15,365 bases of DNA from Tieghemiomyces parasiticus (lineage: Eukaryota > Kickxellomycota > Dimargaritomycetes > Dimargaritales > Dimargaritaceae). The notes below the pieces were generated by a model that was not told the DNA's origin, ran no database searches, and saw nothing but the letters and a program-made list of their open reading frames with translations. The stretch lies in contig JANBPT010001063.1 in assembly GCA_027575765.1 (NCBI GenBank), positions 1 through 15,365 of the forward strand, read 5' to 3'. The translations under genes were made by a program, and so were the position numbers. This document shows positions 1 through 8,100 of this stretch, in pieces; positions within the stretch are counted from its first letter, which is position 1; each line of letters begins with the position of its first letter.

Positions 1-180
1 CCCGTCCAGCAGTTCGGTGTACTGCAATTTGGTAGCTTTGACGAGATCTTGAAGGTTGGGTATTTCCATGGTAAACGGTGTACTGAGCAGTGGGAGGAGG
101 ATGGGCTGCTCGATCAGTGGCGACCGACCAACCAGCCCCAGACCGCCCACGTCAAGCTGAGCCGACGTAACTCGGTGTAG
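1..180 (+). CDS. NTE1: C-terminal end of a patatin-like phospholipase B / lysophospholipase (NTE1 family), 5' truncated by window edge
   Basis: The frame starting at base 1 is open for 59 codons and ends at TAG 178-180. Its first half reads PVQQFGVLQFGSFDEILKVG followed by YFHGKRCTEQWEEDGLL. From memory this matches the extreme C-terminus of NTE-type patatin phospholipases, where a 'P(I/V)..F.(T/V)(M/L).FG.FD.I..VGY..GK....W' stretch follows the catalytic patatin domain. The last residues (LSRRNSV) form a basic tail, which I also recall in fungal homologues. NTE1 hydrolyses phosphatidylcholine and lysophosphatidylcholine at the ER membrane and is normally well over 1,000 residues, so only the tail is visible: the GxSxG nucleophile, the catalytic Asp and the cyclic-nucleotide-binding domains lie to the left of the window. 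The antisense frame is also open here but has no recognisable content. The family call rests on about 35 residues. Another patatin-domain protein is the main alternative. Confidence 0.72.
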   Translation, partial: PVQQFGVLQFGSFDEILKVGYFHGKRCTEQWEEDGLLDQWRPTNQPQTAHVKLSRRNSV

Positions 181-194
181 CATCTATCAACCCT

Positions 195-228
195 CACACA
201 CACGCACACACACACTCTCTCTCTCTCT
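195..228. repeat. Compound (CA)n-(CT)n microsatellite
   Basis: CA dinucleotides run from 195 to about 214 with one G interruption, and switch directly to CT dinucleotides to about 228. The repeat begins 14 bases after the NTE1-like stop codon, so it is probably within that gene's 3' UTR. Length polymorphism is likely; no function is implied. Confidence 0.9.
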
Positions 229-467
229 TTACGTGCAGTCGCATGGATAACCCTGTGGCCTTTCCTCTCCCCCCTTCAAATAGAAAAATAAGCTTCCATC
301 ACTTTGCAATTTATCCGCAATATGCAGATGAGTCCTCATATTTCTTTTTTCCTGTCAACCGCGTTGGTTCTCTAAAACTCCCTTCATACTTGCCATCCAT
401 CTTGGCAATTAGGCCAGCGGTGGGGCCAATCGATCTAATTGCGCACTGGCAACATTTAGATTATCTG

Positions 468-476
468 CCCCCCCCC
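468..476. repeat. Homopolymer C9 run
   Basis: Nine consecutive C on the + strand in the spacer. It is one of four such runs in non-coding DNA of this window, all with C on the + strand. Confidence 0.9.
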
Positions 477-824
477 TTCAGGCGGTATTCCGGAAGTTCA
501 CGGGCTAGTAATAATACTGATGATGGGCCGTTATCAGCTCAGGGAAGGGCCCAATAACCTTGGTTGCTGCGCAGCCTTGGGTTGGGGCTCGATGCCCATT
601 GCTTGTCATTGGATCGGTTAATGCAGGGGGGGGCAGATAAGGGGATGGAAGGACAAGGAGCCGAGAGGTTATTAGATTGCTGGAGGGGGTATTATAATGA
701 CAGGAATCGCTAGCTCAGCGGCACTGGAGTGGTCACTTGTGCGTGAAGCCTTCCAGAGTATGTGTGGTTAAGTTTCTTCGATGATTGGCTTAACCGGCGG
801 TATTTCATTCCCAGCAGATTTTCA

Positions 825-834
825 CCCCCCCCCC
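825..834. repeat. Homopolymer C10 run
   Basis: Ten consecutive C on the + strand, flanked by T-rich and C-rich sequence. Prone to slippage and to sequencing length error. Confidence 0.9.
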
Positions 835-1684
835 GCCTGCCTATCATTGTGGAACTCCTATCTGCCGAGTCGGTCAGGCTGGCTTTCCATTGTCTATGAA
901 GACATGGGTGTAGGGGGAAAAGAGTTGCGGGGAGGTGACAATGCAGCCAAATCGACTAAAAACCCCCATTTCCACACATCATAAGCTGATGAGCGGGGAT
1001 ACGGGCGTGATAGTATTAACGATCGGGCCTGTCAACGCGGCCAGGCTACTGACAGGATGATAAACAGGGCCGCGCCCATGGATCGATGGATTTGAGTGAG
1101 CATTGTATAGACGAAAATCGGGCTGCTCCTTAGCACCGTAGCCAGCTGAACATATCGCCTACACAGGTCAGGCGAGGGAAGGGGGTAGAAGGGGCTATAT
1201 TATTCGCTACATGCCCCCTCCCAGAGGAATGCTAATAAACATAATATCGGGGCTTGCAGTATGATGGCCACTGAACTGGACCGGATTGGACCGGAGGATT
1301 AAATTGCCTGGTAGGAGCAGCCAGAGCTCATATAGTCAATCAGTGCAAGCCTCGCGATGGCAGTCTTATCTGACAGACGAGGTGCTCGCCCGCTGACGGG
1401 CATTGTGGAGCACTGATGGGTTGGGCTGTGGACCCCTATGACTTTGTAAGTAATGTACCATGGCAAGGCGGCCACGGTGCCACCGCCCCAAGCAGGCTCC
1501 TCAGCACGGTCTGAGTGACCACTTAGGGTCTGGTAAGAGGGGCGCCATCGGAATGTTTTGAGAGCAGAGACGGGCTACAGTTGACCATGGTCAGGTGCTA
1601 AGTGCCCCTAATCCGACGACACTGTTTGATATATCATGACATTAGGGCCTATCGCTTTGGATCCGTCACCCTAAGCGTTAGCCT

Positions 1685-1693
1685 CCCCCCCCC
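1685..1693. repeat. Homopolymer C9 run
   Basis: Nine consecutive C on the + strand, followed by GCCATGGGG. It lies in the non-coding spacer. Confidence 0.9.
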
Positions 1694-2218
1694 GCCATGG
1701 GGATGGGGTTATTTATACGCCAGGGTAGTACAAACTGTCAATGGTGGCTCCATCATACCGGTTCGACCCCATGGTTGTATGCAGCCCAAAAATAGGCTCG
1801 TAAAAACAAACCCCTGCCAGAGCTCACGGGATCCCCTCCCCCATACATTTCTCAATTGTCTGACATGTCAGCCAGGCGTAGTGTCTTCATGCCAGCTGAT
1901 CGGGGGATGGCGAGAACAAGGCCCGCCGGCTAGCTAAGGCGGACCGGGGTAGGGCGATACCAAGCATAAACCGTCCACGCGGCTTTTCCCCTTTATTTGC
2001 CCATGTGAACGACGAATAACAGGTAGCGTAGGGCACTGCGTGCTATTATTAGACGGAAATACAATAATGTGGGAATGGACAAGTCCCATAACTGACCGGG
2101 CTGCTGGGCAATGAAGGCAGAGCAGGAATGACGGCGGTAGACCGCGCAACCCCACGTCGCTGTCGAGTACCGGGGAGGCAGTCGGCCCCAGAGCTCCCCT
2201 GCGAGTATGTGACCTTTC

Positions 2219-2233
2219 GGCCGTTAAACGGCC
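2219..2233. repeat. Short perfect inverted repeat
   Basis: GGCCGTT-A-AACGGCC: seven-base arms around one central base, in the spacer about 700 bp before the pyrimidine-rich tract. It could be a dimeric protein-binding site or chance. No gene is next to it. Confidence 0.5.
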
Positions 2234-3161
2234 AGAGCGTGAAGGTTTAGCCTCAGTATTGGCCCCATCTACAGCCGCTTCTCGCCATCAAGCCCTTGGA
2301 CTGGATCCCATAAACATTGATTAAAGGGAAGACATGTGGCTTTGCCTTCGCTCTCCTCCTCATACCGACACCATAGTCACCGCCACCTCCCCACGAGTGA
2401 GGGATCGGCGCACGTAGTTGGCCTATTAATAAACAAGTCGGCATTTTTATGATATTTCCTCAAGCCTAGTGGGATCGGCACGTATGAAGCATAGAGACGC
2501 CGACCAGCGGTCGATTCACTCCACCACTCATGATCTGGCTGGTACAGTGAATTGAGTCTACCGACCATCCTCATGGTGGCTCTGGTTGGATTGGTCCCCC
2601 CCACCTCCACTACCACCGCCGCTGCCGTCAACCGGTCGCGATCGACCTTCCGATTGACCACTTGCTGCCTATTCAGCACCTAATCTACTGGGGCCTATAG
2701 CGCTTCTCCCGACCATGTCTAGCATGCTTCCACTTCAAATGCTAGCGGGATGGGTTTCTTGGTACCATTGGACGGACGGCTGAGCCCGGGCCACCCTGCC
2801 TTTGGACTCAGGCCTCGAGCAGGACTGATTGTTCCTTGTTGCATGTACGGCTGGTGTACGTGGGCGTATGTCATCAGGCTGATGGTAGCCAGACTGTTGC
2901 CCCCGAATTCCCCACCCCAGCTATCCCATCTTTCCAGTCCCATTGTGCTTGGAATTAAGCCTTTCCAACATACTCCTGTCCCACTGCCACCCCCTTTATT
3001 TTTATCCCTCCTCCCACTACCCCTCCTCGTCCTTTGTTTCGTATAGCCGCTGCCTTCACCGCCTACTGAACCAGCCCCCCTTCCCCTGCTTATAACCCTG
3101 ATCCGCCGGCCTGAAGTGGAGGCCTGGGACCCGACCCCTCCGTCTATTTAGTCTCTGCTTC

Positions 3162-3251
3162 ATGACCTTGTGTCTTTCACCGGCCGCGTTCAAACCCGTT
3201 AGAGCCGTACTACGTACCGCACACCGTCAACGCGCTTGGCTTGCTCCATAG
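3162..3251 (+). promoter_or_regulatory. Upstream ORF 1 (29 codons) in the putative leader
   Basis: The first ATG inside the pyrimidine-rich tract opens a 29-codon frame ending at TAG 3249-3251. The peptide is not recognised. It acts as a uORF only if transcription starts upstream of 3162, which is unknown. Confidence 0.25.
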
Positions 3252-4251
3252 AGCTCGAACTGCGAGACGTTCTCTGGAAGGTACGTATTCACTCAATCCT
3301 AGCCCCGCTCATTGCCCTAGGCGCTATCGTTGCTGAGTCCCACGTCTCGGCATCCTCCGCCCTTTACCAGCTCACACCGACGGACTTCAGAAGGCGCAAC
3401 CTGACCAGCCCATTGCAGGCCACCTGTAATCCTCGTGTGCACTAGTGTTCCACGTCCTGGCATATCACAGCTACATAGGTCAGGCGGGGTTGGCCTCTGA
3501 TTAGCATACAGCATAGTACCGGGTCCTAAATAGCCCGTCCCCCCCCTGCAGCCCGGGCTGCTGTCACCTCTATCCCCCCCTCCCACTGCTGCCTCCACAA
3601 CGAACTACTGGTCCAGCCTGCCCCTCTCACTCGCCGACTTCTCCCTCTCCCTCCTTTCGGACCTCCAACCCGCTTCCGCCGCCTTCGCCGTTTGCCCTCA
3701 TCTCGGTCACCAACTTTGCCTCCGGTTCTGTTTCGCGGCTTGTTTAGTTTTTCCTTTCGTTTTGTTAACGTTCTATCCTTGTACGCCGACCTGTCAGGTT
3801 GGCTCATCAGTGCCCATCTTTAGTACCAGTGTCCGGCGCCTTTATACTCATAATTCACGTCCGTTGCTACAACCCACCTGTCTGTCGCACTCGGTTGACA
3901 TCCCTGCCCGAACTTGTGTACGCCACCACGCCTCCAGCCTTATACACCCGACCGGTTCATACCGGCCAGCTTCCATCCCACGCCGAAACTACCAGCCTAA
4001 TCCGTAAGTCATTATATTCTTCGAAGCCGTGGCCCAGATCCGGTATTTCCACTTTACGCTCAACTAGGGCCTCTACGTCCTTCCTTCAATCCTTACCTAC
4101 TTTGCGCACAGCAAACTACCATTGCGAGCTGCGGGAGTTTTTGTAGGTGCTGAAGACCGAAGCCTCCCCCCGACTGCGCTATTGTTACCTCCAGTGGCAC
4201 TTGGTGTGACGACGAGGAATACCGTTAATTGCACAATAACCCGTCTATCCC

Positions 4252-4270
4252 ACTTTATAAGTTATAAAGT
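4252..4270. promoter_or_regulatory. Perfect 19-bp palindrome with TATA-like cores on both strands
   Basis: ACTTTATAA-G-TTATAAAGT is a perfect inverted repeat with nine-base arms and one central base. Each strand contains TTTATAA-type sequence, so it can be read as a TATA box in either orientation, or as a binding site for a dimeric regulator. It is AT-rich in an otherwise C/T-rich region. The next downstream ATG is at 4304 (a uORF) and the chitin synthase start is 850 nt away. Promoter function is inference from sequence only. Confidence 0.3.
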
Positions 4271-4303
4271 CCTTGACGGCCCAGCCGCAAGGCCCCGCGA
4301 ACA

Positions 4304-4513
4304 ATGGCCGTGCGGAGCCTGGGGAACTCCAAGCCCCTCTCGGGTCGCAGGGTATACACGCACTACACTCCCTCCTTTCCATTCCACTCTCCGCCTGTAA
4401 TTACCTGGATAGTTCAGTCGGCCCCGCCGCTTGTTGTGATCTGGCATTGCTCCCCCCCTTCCCATTTCTCACTTTTCCCTTCTCCTTCTCCCATTGGTGG
4501 CTGGGGTACATAA
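4304..4513 (+). promoter_or_regulatory. Upstream ORF 2 (69 codons) in the putative leader
   Basis: ATG 4304 in a good context (ACAATGG, A at -3 and G at +4) opens a 69-codon frame to TAG 4511-4513. The product is rich in Pro, Ser and His and resembles nothing I know, as expected for translation of CT-rich DNA. It is the longest uORF and has the strongest start context of the five. Confidence 0.3.
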
Positions 4514-4817
4514 TAGCCCACTCCGACAGTTTTCATATTCTCCTATTCTGCTGGTCCGCATACAATCGCCCTTTTCCCTCGCACCGTCTGTGCTAACCTA
4601 TCGTATCACACGGTTGGCCTGACTTTTTATACCCCGCCACTCCGCTCCCTTCCTTACCGACAGCCTCTTGCTCGCTGGTCAAGGCCCTCCTCCCTTCGTT
4701 CTTGCTACTTCGTTGACATCTTCCTGTATCTATTTTGTCGCCTCTACTCCATCCTGACGGTCAAACCCCAGCTTTCCTTTATAGCACCCTTTTATTTCAA
4801 TCCTCCCCTCGTACACT

Positions 4818-4841
4818 ATGTGCCTATCCCCTTCACCCTAG
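4818..4841 (+). promoter_or_regulatory. Upstream ORF 3 (7 codons)
   Basis: ATG 4818 to TAG 4839-4841, encoding MCLSPSP. It is the first of three closely spaced short uORFs within the last 300 nt before the main start. It has a U at -3. Confidence 0.35.
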
Positions 4842-4866
4842 TATCCTACCCGCCCCTATATTTTCT

Positions 4867-4914
4867 ATGGGCCACTTATTATTACCGTGTCCTCTGCTTC
4901 GCTCTTCACGTTGA
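4867..4914 (+). promoter_or_regulatory. Upstream ORF 4 (15 codons)
   Basis: ATG 4867 to TGA 4912-4914, encoding MGHLLLPCPLLRSSR. It does not overlap the uORFs on either side or the main start. Confidence 0.35.
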
Positions 4915-4969
4915 CTAATCACTCCTCCTCCCCTTTGCACATCCCATCTCTCCCCTTACCGCACCTCGT

Positions 4970-5050
4970 ATGGGCTGCTTGGACCCTCTCGGCCATCTCT
5001 ACCCATCCCACGACACCAGTCTGCTAGTTATCAACCACCCGTGCTGGTAA
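4970..5050 (+). promoter_or_regulatory. Upstream ORF 5 (26 codons), closest to the main start
   Basis: ATG 4970 is in the same frame as the chitin synthase ATG but is closed by TAA 5048-5050, so it cannot extend the enzyme at its N-terminus. It ends 69 nt before the main start. Reinitiation or leaky scanning would be needed to reach ATG 5120. Confidence 0.4.
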
Positions 5051-5119
5051 AGCCTTTTTTGGTTCGTCACGCAATCTGCCTTCCCCGTTTCATCCTTTTT
5101 CTTCCCCCCACCCGACCGG

Positions 5120-8100
5120 ATGAGTGGTACCTACGCTGGTGGCGCCGCCTCCTCGAAGGAGGTAGCCAACCTGACCCAGCTCACCAACTACGCCAGCATC
5201 CTCGACGACGATGTGGTTGAAGTTCTTAACAACCGCTACCGCAAGGACGCCATCTACACCCAGATTGGTACCCGCGCTCTCGTGGCCGTCAACCCCAACA
5301 GCTCTCTCGAGATCTTCAACGACGTCCACGTCCAGCAGTATGTCGATGACTACCGTAACACGTCGGGCCAGCGTACCGTCCTTGACCCTCATATCTTCCA
5401 GGTGGCCGCCAACGCCTACCTCATGATGCGGCGGACTGGTGTCGACCAGTCTTTAGTATTTAGGTAGGTACCATCAATCCTGTTTTCCTGCTTAAATCTG
5501 CCACCAATGTGGCGGTAACAGAATTAGGTTATTTCAGCACCGGTCACCTTTTTTTTACGAGCCCGCCCTCACCGCTCTGCTTTGGACATCTGTCTCCCTC
5601 CCGAGTTTCATAGTTCTCGGTGGCGAATATTCACCTCTTCCCTCTCCCATTGTTTAGATTGTAGTTTCTACCTTTCGCCGCATTTTAACAGTCCAATTGG
5701 CGATTGGCTACATGAAAGCGGTCGATCATTCCTATACTTTTTTACCGCCTGCTTGACTCCCAAGAGATCCCGTATCCACTTCGGCTTCTTCCTACCCCTG
5801 TCGAATCATTCTTCATCTGTACATCTCGTATTTTTGGGTCCCAGAAACGTCAATAAGCTCGATGCCTGAAGGAAAAGTGCTTCTTCGCTTTCGAGCAGGC
5901 CTTTCTCATCTTGGCCGGTGGTGGCAGCCAGTCGAGGTAGCCATGCTGTCAGATCGTGTCAGCTGCCCGACCGCCGACCGATCATCTCTGACGCGGGTAG
6001 TCCCAATTGGACCGGTAGCCGCTGTAGTGAAGCTATGGCTACTGTCTCGTGCCATTCGGCGTTGGTTCATTGACCGTAGATACGGGAGCATAATCTGCCA
6101 TGTCTATTTTCCGCCCTCTCTTATTCGCTCTGTCCCCTCTTTACCATGGCTTGCGCTACCCTCTTCACTTCGTACCTAGCATAGCACACCTGATTCACCT
6201 CCTCTGTTATGCCTACAGGGCTAGAACCAGCTCCCCTCCCACCACCTGGGACCCCTACAATAATGCTTTCCCTTTGATAACTGTTCTGCTAACCTTACAT
6301 TCCCTCCCGTACCATGAACACCTTATTTTCTCATCCTTTCCCGTAGTGGTGACTCCGGGAGCGGCAAGTCAGAGAACATGAAGCTGGCCCTGCGCCTATT
6401 CTCGTTCCTCCGTACCCAGTCCAAGCGGGATACCCGGTTCTACTCGCAGCTCCTGCAGGCCCAGACCATCCTTGAGGCCTTCGGTAACGCCAAGACCGCC
6501 TTCAACCGCAATGCCTCCCGGTTTGGTTGCTACATTGAACTGCAATTCGACGAGCACGGGCGCACCGTGGGCGCAAAGTTCCTTGACTATCTCCTAGAGA
6601 AGAACCGCGTCACCAACTTACCTAGCCAGGAGCGCAACTTCCATGTCTTTTACCAGATGCTCAATGGTGCCTCAGCTGACGAGCGCTCCCACTTCCATCT
6701 ATCGGAGCCCGGCTATTTTGCCTATCTGGAGAAGAGCGGCGTGTTTCGAATCCCGGACGTGAACGACGCCCTGCAATTCACCGACTTGTGCGCTTCCATG
6801 AAGGCCCTGGGCCTCAACAAGAAGTACCAGAAGCAAATATTCCAGCTCCTCTCGGCAATCCTGCACCTCGGCAATATCCAATTCGTCGACCTGCCCGATA
6901 ACTTCCAGTCCCAGGAGCCGTGTGAGATCCGCAACATGGACGTGCTCTCCCTGGTTGCCGGTCTGCTGGGCATCGATGAGCTTGCCCTCCAGGGCACCCT
7001 GACCTTCAAGACCAAGATGATCAAGCGAGAGGTGTGCACCGTCTTCCTTGACGCTGCCCAGGCCCGCCAGCAGCGCGATGACTTGGCCAAGTCTCTATAC
7101 TCGTTGCTTTTCAGCTGGATGGTCGAGTTTCTCAACACTAAGCTGTGCAAGGACGAGGCCCAAGTGGCCAACTTCATCGGCCTGCTTGACCTATTTGGCT
7201 TCCAGAACTTGGCTTCTAACGGGTTTGAACAGTTCCTCATGAACTTTGCCAACGAGCGTCAGTACTACTTCACCGCCCACCACATCTTCGACCACGGTCG
7301 TGACGATATGGCTGCTGAGGGCCTAACCCAGCAGTTCCCCGAGGTGACTTTCGCCGACAACTCAGCCTGCCTGGACCTGTACATGAAGCCCGGTACTGGC
7401 TTGATCAGCCTGCTCGACAAGCATATCAACGGCGACGGGGCCGCCCGTGCCGAGGACGACGGGTCAGTCTCGCTTCTGGCCGAGTTTAACAAGGCCCATG
7501 CCGAGGGCAAGAAGACTAGCCCCGTCTATCGCCGCTCCGACAACAAGAATCTGGCCGGTGCCTTTATCGTTCAGCACTACGCCGGTCCGGCCACTTACAC
7601 CGTGCCGCACTTCGCTGCCAACAACGTGGACAGCCTCAACGCCGACTTTGTGGCCCTGTTCCGCGGTGCCGATGTGACCGACCCCACCGACGGCACCCGC
7701 AACACCTTCGTGGCCGGCCTCTTCACCGAGCGTGCCGTGGCCATGGAGGTGCATCCGCGGCACGCCAACACTATTGTGTCCGCCCAACAAAAGGCCATGC
7801 CCACCCGCCAGCCCTCTATGAAGCGGGTCAAGAAGCGGGCTAGCCCCACCCCACCCGAGGAGCCTACCGATAACGAGAAGTCTACGGGTGGCGCGTCCAA
7901 ACGCAACCGCCGTGATCGCAAGCTCCCCAAGACTCCTTGCGTTGCCACTCAGTTCCAACGAGCCCTTGGCGACCTTTTTGACACCCTTGACCAGACCCAG
8001 CCCTGGTTTGTATTCTGTCTTGCTGCCAACGACGCCGAGCGGCCCGCCCAGTGGGACGGCCGCTTGGTCAAGAACCAGGTGCGCAGCTACGGCCTCGCTG

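Larger units (their letters stand above)
181..2940. other. Intergenic spacer, no gene recognised
   Basis: This 2.76-kb stretch follows the NTE1-like stop codon. All open frames are short (111 codons at most), many begin only at GTG or TTG, and none has recognisable motifs or the C/G-ending codon choice of the chitin synthase gene. Base composition is mixed and ATG triplets are frequent (13 counted by eye in 541-1140), unlike the tract that follows. It contains a CA/CT microsatellite, three C9-C10 runs and several short palindromes, listed separately. TGACCATGGTCA at 1582-1593 is a perfect 12-bp palindrome. At 1028-1034 and 1050-1056, CCTGTCA and TGACAGG could form a 7-bp stem. AATAAA at 1234-1239 is too far from the upstream stop to be a convincing polyadenylation signal for it. 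No tRNA could be folded. Confidence 0.6.
2941..5119 (+). promoter_or_regulatory. Pyrimidine-rich, ATG-depleted tract: probable promoter plus long 5' leader of the chitin synthase gene
   Basis: The + strand becomes strongly C/T-rich near 2940 and stays so until the start codon at 5120. Hand counts give 48 of 60 pyrimidines at 3001-3060 and 46 of 60 at 4921-4980, against 33 of 60 at 2521-2580. Reading every base, I find only five ATG in 2,179 nt (3162, 4304, 4818, 4867, 4970). CT-rich stretches near transcription starts are a known feature of fungal promoters. Depletion of ATG is what selection on a scanned 5' UTR produces, so much of the tract may be transcribed. Splice-donor-like sites occur at 3281-3286 (AAG before GTACGT) and 4004-4009 (GTAAGT), so 5' UTR introns are possible. 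TATA-like sequence is at 3091-3095 and in the palindrome at 4252-4270. The true start of transcription cannot be fixed from sequence alone. No protein-coding gene was recognised in the tract. Confidence 0.55.

Noticed and set aside
1..183. 61-codon open frame on the - strand starting at ATG 183 and running off the left edge
   Set aside because: The + strand of the same DNA encodes a recognisable patatin/NTE-type C-terminus with a natural stop at 180. The - frame is in register with it and has no recognisable content.
1740..1780. B-box-like GGTTCGACCCC
   Set aside because: The flanking bases cannot form a T stem and there is no A box at the right distance. GTTCAAACC near 3190 and the - strand GTTCGAGCTC near 3255 fail in the same way.
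3799..4146. 115-codon + strand open frame within the leader tract
   Set aside because: It starts at TTG, has no internal ATG and no recognisable domain. It is an ordinary open stretch in pyrimidine-rich DNA, which is poor in stop codons.
5862..6179. 105-codon open frame inside the intron, suggesting a nested gene or homing endonuclease
   Set aside because: No endonuclease motif or other recognisable feature is present, and the overlapping frames of similar length in the intron are equally featureless.
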